Under the pieces are notes generated by a model, which searched no databases, was not told where the DNA came from, and saw only the letters and a program-made list of their open reading frames with translations. Positions 6,753-14,973 of a DNA stretch of 34,299 nucleotides are shown piece after piece (within the stretch, counting starts at the first letter, position 1; each line of letters opens with the position of its first letter). The stretch covers positions 1 to 34,299 of the forward strand of contig JAEEJD010000017.1 of the NCBI GenBank assembly GCA_016281675.1. The letters run 5' to 3'. Source of the stretch: Lachnospiraceae bacterium. Its GTDB lineage: Bacteria > Bacillota_A > Clostridia > Lachnospirales > Lachnospiraceae. A program made the position numbers and the translations under genes.

Positions 6753-7424
6753 CTAAAACGGTATATCCGCAAGAAAATCTTTGGTAATGTCTTCGCAGAC
6801 AACACCTTCGGAGCTCATATATACGATCTTCGCGCCCGCAAGCTTACGAAGAAATCCCGCATTCTTGGAAAACAGCGTACATCTTTCACCGGCAACCTCG
6901 ATCGCTTCGGACTTGATGTCAAGAGCAACCGCGAATGCACCCTCATCACCTTTGATACCTGCCGAAACGTCACCGTATACGGTACCGAGTACAACAACAC
7001 TTCCTACAGCCGAAACGCTCGCTCCGGGGTTTACATCACCGAGAACGACGATACTTCCTTCGGTTTCGAGATTCTGACCCGCATGCAAAGTACCTTTATA
7101 TACCGAAGTATTCTCGATGTTTCCGCTCGGAGAAAAAGCATTTGCTGCCTGTATGAATACCTCGTTCTTCTTCTCGTTACGATCCATTATGCACAGAACC
7201 GTAACATGCGTATATTCGGAAAACGCTTCGACAAGAGCTCGCTCTTCAAGGTCCGAAAGAGATCTGCCCTCAAAAGTTATCACCAGCTTGGCATCCCCGA
7301 GGAATCTGTCGGATTCGATAAGTCTTTGCGCAAAAGCAACATAAAGATTCTCGAAAGGCATATCGGGGTTAAGAATCAGTTTTAATCCGTTCGGAAAACT
7401 TTTGATCGTTACAGCGTCTTTCAT
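6753..7424 (-). CDS. minC: Septum site-determining protein MinC, atypical MinD-binding motif
   Basis: MinC inhibits FtsZ polymerisation and is normally recruited to the membrane by MinD. This 223-residue protein has an N-terminal domain (about 1-100) and the C-terminal right-handed beta-helix domain (about 108-205) with the characteristic repeats SIVVLGDVNPGASVSAVGS and VVVLGTVYGDVSAG. The MinD-interaction motif, RSGQ in E. coli and B. subtilis, reads HAGQ here (114-117); I checked the codons directly (CAT GCG GGT CAG). There is no minD or minE beside it: PBP2 lies 16 bases upstream and rodA 8 bases downstream. So it may act without MinD, use a distant MinD, or have another partner. The family call is firm; the mechanism is open. 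Confidence 0.9.
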   Translation of the reverse strand: MKDAVTIKSFPNGLKLILNPDMPFENLYVAFAQRLIESDRFLGDAKLVITFEGRSLSDLEERALVEAFSEYTHVTVLCIMDRNEKKNEVFIQAANAFSPSGNIENTSVYKGTLHAGQNLETEGSIVVLGDVNPGASVSAVGSVVVLGTVYGDVSAGIKGDEGAFAVALDIKSEAIEVAGERCTLFSKNAGFLRKLAGAKIVYMSSEGVVCEDITKDFLADIPF

Positions 7425-7440
7425 TTTGGTTCCTCTTTTA

Positions 7441-10311
7441 CTAGTCTTCTATTATCTCGTTTGTGGACTCGTCGGCAATACCGTTTACAAGCTTATCCGC
7501 ATCCTCGACTTTGAAATAATAACTTAGTACGTCTTTGGATAACTGTGCTGCATTAGCCGATGTGTAACCGTATGCTATACGCGTTGCTACCGTTATCTCG
7601 GGATCGTCATACGGTGCAAATCCGATGAAAACGGCGTGGTTTGTTCGCGATTTGCTTGTCTGTGCCGTTCCGGTCTTGCCGGCGGTGTCTATCGGAAAAC
7701 CTCGGAAAGCAGCGGCTTTTTCAACAACCTCACGCATTCCCGAGTATATCTGGCTCCATGTGGATGAAGCAAATACGACACTGTTCTGGATCTCGGGAGA
7801 TGCCGAGAGTATAACGGCCCCTTCCGGATCGACTATCTTGTCAAGAAGCGTGTATTTATAACATGTCCCTCGAGTCGCGATCGTGGTCACGTACCTTGAC
7901 AGGCCGACTGTCGTATAGTTGTGACTACCCTGACCGATAGCCGAATCGACAGGAAGTTCGTCGGAAAACTTGGGAGTGTTTTCTTCCATCTCAATTCCGG
8001 TCTTTGTCGTCAGTCCGAACAGATCGGCATATTTCTTAAGAACTTCCAAACCGTGCTGTTCGTCGTAGTTCGTTGTGTGCATGTTTGTTGCGAGCCTGAA
8101 ACCGACTTCGTAGAAGAAACAGTTACACGAATTACCGATGGCTCCTTTTACGTCGAGGGGACCGTGAGCACCGGGATATACCCAGCATTGCTTCTCAACA
8201 TCAAAATATTCGAATACACCTTCACATTTGATAGTCTCGCCGACATTTACTATTCCTTCTTCAAGCGCACAGGCTGCGGAACAGGGTTTGAAAGTCGAAC
8301 CGGGTGCGGTCATCTGCTGAGTCGCATTGTTGTACAAAGGACTCGAAAGATCCGACAGAAGCTTTGCATAATAATCGGAATCTATCGAATTTGCAAATCT
8401 GTTGTTATCGTACCCGGGATAAGTTACAAGTGCCAGCAGTTCTCCCTTTTTGTTCGCGACAACACACGATCCGGAGCAGGGATCCAGCGCAAGCATTGCA
8501 GGCGTAAGCTCAAGGTTTGATATCTTGTTTATAATGAATTCATACGGTGTCTTTGCACCGGTTTCAAGCAGTGCTTTTTCCTCGGCGGTTCCGATTATTA
8601 TCTTCTGTTCGTACAGTATCATGCACAACTGTTTGCCGCTTATGTTGTTATCGGCGATCATGTATTTGTACATCTTCTTGTCGAAACCGGTATTCTCGGA
8701 AAGATCATTGATTATAAAATCGACAAGTTGTGTATATACTTCCTCGGAATCCGAATACTGGCTGTTCAGATGGAATTTCGTAACATCCATCCAGTTGTTT
8801 GCAAGACAGTAATGAAGGTATTCGTTAAGGCTTATCGTCTCATTAATTGCCCAGTCTATGTATGTCTTGTCGTTCCTGTCCACAAGATCGGAAACAAGTA
8901 CGCCGGTCGACTGCGACATCAGTCTCGAAACAATATAACTCTGGTAGACTTCCATTTCTTCGGGAAGGTCTCTGTAAGGTGTCTTGGCGTTTAAAAGTTC
9001 TTCTTTTATTGATGCCATGACCGCACTCTTCTTGTCGAGGTAAGCGGAATACACCTGTTTTTCGTATTCGGCGGCATTGTCGCCACCGAGATGATCTATA
9101 TCGATGACGTTGTTATTGACAAGTGCATAATACACATCATCTATCGGGATCATCATGAGGGATGATTTTACGACATCGTTGTTGTATGTTTTCATATTGA
9201 CGATCTTCGATACAAGTATACCTGCAAGCTTTTGCTCAAGCATATTGTATACGGCCTTCTGAAGATCGGCATCTATCGAAAGATATACATCGGAGCCTGC
9301 GCTCGGATCAACATGGGATATCGTTTCAATGATCTTTCCCATGTTATCGACGTAGATAGCATCTTTACCTTTTTCACCCTGCAGGTACTCCTCCATCGAC
9401 TTTTCTATACCCGATTTTCCGACCATGTCGGCGCCGTTGTAATCATGAGATGATCCGGCCAGTTCGGCAAGATCTTCGGGAGATGCATTTCCGGTGTATC
9501 CGATTATATGAGCAAAGTACACCGGGTCGTTGTACTGCCGCAGCGTGTTGACTTCTATTCCGACACCCTGGAGTATATCCGAGTTCTCCTTGATGGCGGC
9601 AACTGTAAGGTCGCCTACGTCATCGGCTATGACCGTAGACAGATATTTCTGATAACTGTTGGTCGCGAGCTGATAACGGACGGTCATGAGCTTTAAGACT
9701 TCTTCCTTGGTATATCCCTCAAGAGGAACGAAACGGCTGTCTCCCTTTTCGTCAATGACAGTATGACCTATACCGTATTTCTTCGAGTCCGCAAGAAACC
9801 TGACAACGTCATCGGGCGTGGAATTACGCTCGGCTGTCGTAAGATCATCCATGGATTTATGTCCGTAGACATCGGCCAGAAATCGCGTCAGTCTCGTTCC
9901 GGTGAGAGTGAACTCGTATTGCCCGTAGTTATTTAGAATGATGTTAAAATCATTATCCACGGTATCTCCGCACTCTTCCACTATTCTTATCGCTCTTGAT
10001 ATCGAATCGTTTATCAGTGCGTTCTTGTTCTTACCGGATTCGAAATTATCTTCTATGGTCACCGAATAAGCAAGCTTGTTGTATGCAAGAAGATTACCGT
10101 TTCTGTCATAGATGTTTCCGCGGGTACTCTTAAGAGTCGTCTCTTTTTTGATAGTGAGCTTGAAGTTATTAAGATAATCCTGACCGTTGATTATCTGCAT
10201 CACAAACAGACGCTGTACGAGAACAACTATGAGAATGACATATACGATAAGTATGATCGTAAAACGATTAAAAATGGCATCTTTGAGCCATTCCTTGATA
10301 TCCGATAACAA
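7441..10311 (-). CDS. Penicillin-binding protein 2 (class B, elongation), enlarged
   Basis: Class B PBP transpeptidase of the elongasome, partner of RodA. One N-terminal membrane segment (about 17-40) is followed by the pedestal/dimerisation region (from about 60, RGNIYDRNG) and the transpeptidase domain with SxxK (STFK, S672), SxN (SCN, S728) and KTG (K879). At 956 residues it is far longer than usual PBP2 (about 600-750). The excess is mostly a segment of roughly 230 residues between SIDADLQKAVYN (about 345-356) and the strand GELLALVTYPGYD (about 623-635), which normally lie close together. The start is TTG, immediately after the mreD stop, supported by AAGAAGGA eight bases upstream; no Met precedes the membrane segment. 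It is the mrdA/pbpA equivalent. Confidence 0.93.
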   Translation of the reverse strand: MLSDIKEWLKDAIFNRFTIILIVYVILIVVLVQRLFVMQIINGQDYLNNFKLTIKKETTLKSTRGNIYDRNGNLLAYNKLAYSVTIEDNFESGKNKNALINDSISRAIRIVEECGDTVDNDFNIILNNYGQYEFTLTGTRLTRFLADVYGHKSMDDLTTAERNSTPDDVVRFLADSKKYGIGHTVIDEKGDSRFVPLEGYTKEEVLKLMTVRYQLATNSYQKYLSTVIADDVGDLTVAAIKENSDILQGVGIEVNTLRQYNDPVYFAHIIGYTGNASPEDLAELAGSSHDYNGADMVGKSGIEKSMEEYLQGEKGKDAIYVDNMGKIIETISHVDPSAGSDVYLSIDADLQKAVYNMLEQKLAGILVSKIVNMKTYNNDVVKSSLMMIPIDDVYYALVNNNVIDIDHLGGDNAAEYEKQVYSAYLDKKSAVMASIKEELLNAKTPYRDLPEEMEVYQSYIVSRLMSQSTGVLVSDLVDRNDKTYIDWAINETISLNEYLHYCLANNWMDVTKFHLNSQYSDSEEVYTQLVDFIINDLSENTGFDKKMYKYMIADNNISGKQLCMILYEQKIIIGTAEEKALLETGAKTPYEFIINKISNLELTPAMLALDPCSGSCVVANKKGELLALVTYPGYDNNRFANSIDSDYYAKLLSDLSSPLYNNATQQMTAPGSTFKPCSAACALEEGIVNVGETIKCEGVFEYFDVEKQCWVYPGAHGPLDVKGAIGNSCNCFFYEVGFRLATNMHTTNYDEQHGLEVLKKYADLFGLTTKTGIEMEENTPKFSDELPVDSAIGQGSHNYTTVGLSRYVTTIATRGTCYKYTLLDKIVDPEGAVILSASPEIQNSVVFASSTWSQIYSGMREVVEKAAAFRGFPIDTAGKTGTAQTSKSRTNHAVFIGFAPYDDPEITVATRIAYGYTSANAAQLSKDVLSYYFKVEDADKLVNGIADESTNEIIED

Positions 10312-10818
10312 TCAGGCAGTCCTTCTTTCCAAATCCTCAAGCCATTCGTTGATCGAAAGGATGATCTTGTAGAAAATGATCGTAACGAAGATCGTATAGA
10401 CGATCTCCGGAAGTATCACGTGAAGAAAATAGTATCCGAAGCGAAGCTTTCCCTGAATAAGAAACCTGAATACATAAACGATAAAACAGTAAACGAGCTC
10501 CGAACTCGTGATCAGAACCATGGGAAGCTTAACGTCTTCCGGATAGAATATGCTTGCAAAGAAACCGTTCAGGTAACCGATGACCATGTATGCCAGCGCA
10601 TAAAACCCGATAATGTTCCCGAACAGGATATCTATGATAAGTCCCGAAATAAACCCGATGAACATTCCTTCTTTCTTGCCGCGCATGAATCCGAAACACG
10701 AGGTGAGAATGATCAGAATGTTGGGAGCAACTCCGCCCATGGGTAGTATTCTTATCATTGTGCTCTGTAACAGATACCCGATCAGTATCAGTAAGAGCAT
10801 TGTGATCTTTCTGTACAT
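10312..10818 (-). CDS. mreD: Rod shape-determining protein MreD
   Basis: Integral membrane component of the elongation complex. The 168-residue protein has about five hydrophobic segments and MreD-like features: N-terminal membrane helix with LLQSTMI, then APNILIIL, a cytosolic KKEG turn, and FISGLIIDILFGNIIGFYALAYM, which matches the family's GxxxDLFSG-like segment. It is placed by context between mreC and PBP2, the standard order. The stop codon is directly followed by the PBP2 TTG start, so translation is probably coupled. One base separates it from mreC. Confidence 0.9.
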   Translation of the reverse strand: MYRKITMLLLILIGYLLQSTMIRILPMGGVAPNILIILTSCFGFMRGKKEGMFIGFISGLIIDILFGNIIGFYALAYMVIGYLNGFFASIFYPEDVKLPMVLITSSELVYCFIVYVFRFLIQGKLRFGYYFLHVILPEIVYTIFVTIIFYKIILSINEWLEDLERRTA

Positions 10819-10819
10819 A

Positions 10820-11683
10820 TCATTCCTTTGTCTGCTTCATGACTGTAACGACAAGCACAATGTCAAGATGCTCAAAATCAACTACAGGTGTGATATACCC
10901 GGACTTGGTCAGGTTGTTCGAATCGTTGTTGATCTCCTTGATATATCCGATTGATATTCCGGGAAGATATTTGCTGCTTATCTGGCTCGTAACGATCTGG
11001 TCTCCGGGAGCGACAGCATTGTCCTCGTCACGAAGTTCGGTGAACTTGATGTTACCGTTTGAATACATCTCAAGATCCCCGGTCACTATCATGGTGTCCG
11101 AGGTGTTAAGAACCATTGCGCTTATATTCGAATCATCGTCGATTATCGATCTGACCGTCGCCCAGTTCGGTCCGACGCTCGTGACAATACCGACAAGTCC
11201 GGAGCCGGCCATGACGTTCATATTGACTTTGATTCCGTCATTACTTCCTTTGTCGATAAGGAAGGTCGAATACCAGTTACCGGCATCTTTACCAATTACA
11301 CGGGCTCCTACCGTCGGATAGTCGCTGTATCTCTCATCCAGACTTAAGAGCTGACGAAGTTCGGCAAGTTCGTATTTGTCTATTGTAAGATCATTGATCT
11401 TGATCGTAAGCTCGTCAACGGTCTTCTTAAGTTCCTCGTTCTCGGTCCGGAGACTCTCGAGTTCTTTGATTGATTCGGATCTGTCAAAGAGCCAACTTCC
11501 CGCATACGCGATTCCTTTCTGAAAAGGTATTACCGTATACCCAGCAACCGCTTCGGGAGGACCGTCCATTATGTCGGTAGCATAAGAAAGCACCATCATG
11601 ATAATGCATAATACAGACAGTGCCAGCAATACGTACTTACTTGGTATATCGATTTTGTTCCTGCTTGATCTTTTGCGTGCCAT
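10820..11683 (-). CDS. mreC: Rod shape-determining protein MreC
   Basis: Membrane-anchored scaffold of the elongasome that activates PBP2. The 287-residue protein has a basic N-terminus, one membrane segment (about 15-35), a coiled-coil region (about 70-105; LESLRTENEELKKTVDELT) and the paired beta-barrel domains, with family segments GARVIGKDAGNWYSTFLIDKG, VMAGSGLVGIV and PGDQIVTS. Length and order are normal. It begins 8 bases after mreB. Confidence 0.93.
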   Translation of the reverse strand: MARKRSSRNKIDIPSKYVLLALSVLCIIMMVLSYATDIMDGPPEAVAGYTVIPFQKGIAYAGSWLFDRSESIKELESLRTENEELKKTVDELTIKINDLTIDKYELAELRQLLSLDERYSDYPTVGARVIGKDAGNWYSTFLIDKGSNDGIKVNMNVMAGSGLVGIVTSVGPNWATVRSIIDDDSNISAMVLNTSDTMIVTGDLEMYSNGNIKFTELRDEDNAVAPGDQIVTSQISSKYLPGISIGYIKEINNDSNNLTKSGYITPVVDFEHLDIVLVVTVMKQTKE

Positions 11684-11690
11684 ATATTAC

Positions 11691-12701
11691 CTACACGGAA
11701 AAATCTTCCATTGTATAAACGATCGGATGAAGTCTCTCGTTCTTGATTATCTGTGACAGACCGTATGCCACACTCCCCTCTTTATGAGGCGAGAATAATA
11801 CGTTCAGTCCCGTACTCTTTGCTATAAGCTGATGAAGATCGCCGATCGTGGCGCTTCCGCCCGTAAGGAAAATCCCCTTTTTGTAAATATCCGCGCCGAG
11901 TTCCGGAGGAGTACGCTCCAAAATCAGTCTGACATTGTCTATGATGGTCTCAAAATGCTCGTGCATTGCACGTTCAATAAGCATTGTCGGGATCGTTCTC
12001 TCTACGGGAAGACCCGTGACTATATCTCTTCCGTATACGACCGCATCACGCTGCGACGCTTCCAGATCGGGCAGATCTATCTTCGTCTGCTCAGCCGTCT
12101 TCGCACCGATAAGAAGATTGTATTCCTTACGGATCATGTTCCTTATCGATTCATCGAACTTCTTGCCACCGATCTTGATCAGTTTTGAAAGCACAATACC
12201 CCCGAGACTTAATATGGATATCTCGGTAGTCTCATAACCTACGTTAACAACAAGAAAGCCCTGTGAACGGTGCATCTCAACATCCATTCCGATACCGTCC
12301 GCAATGGCTTTTTCAACGATATAAATATTCCTTGCCCTTATGTTCGATTCCTTGACAAGATCTACGAATGCACGTTTCTCCACTTCGGTGATATCGGTTG
12401 GCACGGAGATGTAATAATCCGCGCTCCTGATATTTCCGTCCATCTCATCGTTAATGAAGTTCCTGATAAGGATCTGCATATGATTGATGTCCGCGATCAC
12501 CCCGTATGTAAGCGGAAAGGTGACTTTGATGTTATCGGGTGCTTTCTCATACATCGTAAAAGCATCGTCACCGTATGCGAACAGGTTACGCCTGTTCTGT
12601 ATCGCGATCATATTTTTGTGGGATACGATCCTGTCGGTGAAACCGTTGTATATTTTTATGTTATAGGTACCAAGATCTATACCGAATGCGTTGATAGCCA
12701 A
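11691..12701 (-). CDS. mreB: Actin-like rod shape-determining protein MreB
   Basis: Cytoskeletal actin homologue that orients lateral cell-wall synthesis. The 336-residue protein has the phosphate-1 motif FGIDLGTYNIKIY, the second phosphate region VVNVGYETTEISILS, IGGKKFDESI and the adenosine motif GIFLTGGSATIGDL. The start is TTG: the one at 12701 (MAINAFGIDLGT) has GAGG seven bases upstream; a TTG two codons earlier is the alternative. It opens the cluster mreB-mreC-mreD-PBP2-minC-rodA. In the family core the usual GDG of phosphate-2 is replaced by GYE, a divergence that could reflect an Mbl/MreBH-like paralogue. Only one copy is present here. Confidence 0.9.
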   Translation of the reverse strand: MAINAFGIDLGTYNIKIYNGFTDRIVSHKNMIAIQNRRNLFAYGDDAFTMYEKAPDNIKVTFPLTYGVIADINHMQILIRNFINDEMDGNIRSADYYISVPTDITEVEKRAFVDLVKESNIRARNIYIVEKAIADGIGMDVEMHRSQGFLVVNVGYETTEISILSLGGIVLSKLIKIGGKKFDESIRNMIRKEYNLLIGAKTAEQTKIDLPDLEASQRDAVVYGRDIVTGLPVERTIPTMLIERAMHEHFETIIDNVRLILERTPPELGADIYKKGIFLTGGSATIGDLHQLIAKSTGLNVLFSPHKEGSVAYGLSQIIKNERLHPIVYTMEDFSV

Positions 12702-12722
12702 AACCAATCCTCGTCTTCACAT

Positions 12723-12751
12723 ACTATATCTAGCATATTTTATCATAAGAA
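12723..12751 (-). promoter_or_regulatory. Possible promoter for the mreB cluster
   Basis: In the 53-base gap upstream of mreB, TATAGT (12728-12723) is a fair -10. TTCTTA (12751-12746), 17 bases upstream, is a poor -35 with three of six matches. The predicted start would leave a leader of about 15 bases before the TTG. The AT-rich gap also holds two direct copies of an 8-mer (plus strand atatctag at 12726-12733 and 12751-12758). Weak evidence; transcription could instead come through from upstream. Confidence 0.3.
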
Positions 12752-12754
12752 TAT

Positions 12755-14044
12755 CTAGATGTATATATTAACTATTTTTTCGGATACAAGTTCCTGAAGC
12801 GAAGAAAGTATTCCGAATTTTGCCGAGGGCCATGTCAGACCTCCCTGAAAATAGACGCTGTACGGCTCTTTTATCGGGCCGTCAGCCGATAACTCTATCG
12901 AGCTTCCCGAAATGAAAGCTCCCGCCGCCATTATGACTTTACTGTCATAGCCCGGCATATCCCATGGCTCGGGTACCACATGAGAATCGACAGGAGATGC
13001 AGCCTGGATACCTTTGCAGAACGCACAGACCGCTTTTTCGGACCCGAGCGTTACCGCCTGAATTATGTCATGCCGGCTCTCCTTTGAATCCGGTATTACC
13101 GAAAATCCCAGCTTTTCATATATATTTGCTGCAAATACCGCTGCTTTGAGAGCGGAATTGACTACGGAAGGGGCCAGAAAAAGGCCCTGATAAAGCGATC
13201 TGTTTATATCAAGCGTTGCTCCGACTTCTTTTCCGAGTCCAGGGCTTGTAAGCCTGTATGCAGCTTTTTTGATACATTCCGAAGTTCCGGCAATATAGCC
13301 TCCGAGAGGAGCAAGTCCTCCGCCGGGATTTTTTATAAGAGATCCGACTATCATATCGGCACCTTCATCGGAAGGCTCTCTTTCTTCAACGAACTCTCCG
13401 TAACAGTTATCGATCATGACAATAACGTTTGGATCGATGCTTTTTACAAACCTGATTACTTCACCGATCGATGATACGGAAAGCGAAGGACGCGTCTGGT
13501 ATCCTTTGGAGCGTTGAACAGTCACCATTTTTGTGTTCGGACCCATCGCTTTTTTGATCCCGTCAAGATCAAATGAGCCGTCAGGAAGAAGATCCACCTG
13601 TCGATAAGTTATTCCGTACTCCGCAAGTGAACCGCAGCTTTTTCTTATACCGATCACTTCTTCCAATGTATCGTACGGTTTACCCGAAACCGACAAAAGT
13701 TCATCACCGGGACGAAGCTGCGATGAAAGCGCTATTGCAAGAGCATGGGTTCCGCATGTTATTTGAGGACGAACAAGCGCATCCTCGGTATGAAACACAT
13801 TTGAATATACTTTTTCAAGCGTGTCTCTACCGAGATCGTTATATCCGTAACCGCTAGAAGGCATAAAGCATGCTTCGCTGACTTTGGCCTCGTGCATTGC
13901 ATTTATCACCTTCATCTGGTTATATTCGCAAACCCTGTCAAAATCGGCAAACCGGAGGGCAAGTCCGCTTAGGATGTCTTCTCCGAATTGAAATACTTCC
14001 TTTGAAATTCCGCATGATTCGTACATTTGATACAGATCACTCAT
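12755..14044 (-). CDS. PLP-dependent methionine gamma-lyase-like (aluminium resistance family) protein
   Basis: Member of the Met_gamma_lyase family (PF06838-type), PLP-dependent Cys/Met-metabolism-fold proteins common next to miaA in Firmicutes; the true substrate is not established. The 429-residue protein shows SSGYGYNDLGRD, the cofactor region ITCGTHALAIALSSQLRPGD, the Asp that contacts the pyridine nitrogen in MIDNCYGEF (D212) and the PLP lysine in GSLIKNPGGGLAPLGGYIAG (K238). The start overlaps the miaA stop by 8 bases with AAGGGG upstream. Hfq, often found in this neighbourhood, is absent. Confidence 0.9.
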   Translation of the reverse strand: MSDLYQMYESCGISKEVFQFGEDILSGLALRFADFDRVCEYNQMKVINAMHEAKVSEACFMPSSGYGYNDLGRDTLEKVYSNVFHTEDALVRPQITCGTHALAIALSSQLRPGDELLSVSGKPYDTLEEVIGIRKSCGSLAEYGITYRQVDLLPDGSFDLDGIKKAMGPNTKMVTVQRSKGYQTRPSLSVSSIGEVIRFVKSIDPNVIVMIDNCYGEFVEEREPSDEGADMIVGSLIKNPGGGLAPLGGYIAGTSECIKKAAYRLTSPGLGKEVGATLDINRSLYQGLFLAPSVVNSALKAAVFAANIYEKLGFSVIPDSKESRHDIIQAVTLGSEKAVCAFCKGIQAASPVDSHVVPEPWDMPGYDSKVIMAAGAFISGSSIELSADGPIKEPYSVYFQGGLTWPSAKFGILSSLQELVSEKIVNIYI

Positions 14045-14972
14045 TTATAATCCCCTTCTTTTTGAGTTCATCATCGATAACGGACATTATATCCGTATTA
14101 AGGCTCTTATCGAGCCATATTACATCACGTTCTCTCCTGAACCAGGTGAGCTGTCGTTTGGCAAAATGCCTCGAATCTCTTTTAATCCTGTAAACGGCTT
14201 CCTCCAATGAGATCTCACCGCTCAGGTGATCTATGATCTCCTTGTATCCGAGCCCCTGCATTGAAATGTTTTCCCTTCGCAGTCCTTTTTGCATCAGGGA
14301 TTCAACCTCTTCGACGAGACCTTCCCCGATCATTTTATCTACACGCTTATCTATATTCCCGTAAATACGGCTCCGCTCATCGGTAAGAACAAAAATGCAA
14401 TGATTATAAACCGGTTTTCTTGTCCTGTTTTCTTCATTGTGTTTTGAGATGAGTCCTCCGGTCTGATGATTGTATTCAAGTGCCCTCACAAGTCGTTTGT
14501 GATCGTTTACGCTGATATTTGCAGCCGCCTTGGGATCGATTATCTCCAGCATATCGTGAACGTGTTTTGCGCCTTTTTCATCGATAAGATCCCACAAAGA
14601 CTGTCTGTAATCGGGATCATCAATGCATTTGTCAAAATCGGTATCATACAGTACGCTTTGAATGTAGAACCCGGTACCTCCGACCATTATCGGGATACGA
14701 CCTTCCCGTCTTATCCGACGGATCGCATCGTTTGCCATCTGCTTGAACATCACGATATTAAATTCCTCAAAAGGATCCAGAATATCTATGAGGTAATGTT
14801 CTATACCGCCCGTTTCTTCGCTTTTGATCTTGGCGGTTCCGATGTTCATTCCTTTATAGACCTGCATTGAATCGCAACTGATAATGCTTCCGTTGTATTT
14901 TTGTGCAACGCGGACGGCGAGGTCCGATTTTCCGACGGCAGTCGGGCCGGCTATAATTATAAGAGGCTCCAT
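14037..14972 (-). CDS. miaA: tRNA dimethylallyltransferase MiaA
   Basis: Transfers a dimethylallyl group to N6 of A37 in tRNAs reading codons that start with U. The 311-residue length is standard. Motifs: Walker A-type GPTAVGKSDLA (about 9-19), SCDSMQVYKGMNIGTAK (DSxQ, substrate binding), HYLIDILDP, VGGTGFYIQSVLY, and the later GLGYKEIIDHL and FAKRQLTWFR. It lies one base from the mutL stop and overlaps the following gene, so it belongs to the mutS-mutL-miaA unit. Confidence 0.95.
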   Translation of the reverse strand: MEPLIIIAGPTAVGKSDLAVRVAQKYNGSIISCDSMQVYKGMNIGTAKIKSEETGGIEHYLIDILDPFEEFNIVMFKQMANDAIRRIRREGRIPIMVGGTGFYIQSVLYDTDFDKCIDDPDYRQSLWDLIDEKGAKHVHDMLEIIDPKAAANISVNDHKRLVRALEYNHQTGGLISKHNEENRTRKPVYNHCIFVLTDERSRIYGNIDKRVDKMIGEGLVEEVESLMQKGLRRENISMQGLGYKEIIDHLSGEISLEEAVYRIKRDSRHFAKRQLTWFRRERDVIWLDKSLNTDIMSVIDDELKKKGIINE

Positions 14973-14973
14973 G

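Noticed and set aside
6753..7424. minC as a decaying pseudogene
   Set aside because: The frame is open, of normal length, and the beta-helix repeats are well conserved. Only the MinD motif differs.
7441..10311. PBP2 as two genes joined by an assembly error
   Set aside because: The extra segment lies inside one domain architecture with motifs in the correct order, and the frame has no break. An insertion within the gene explains it better.
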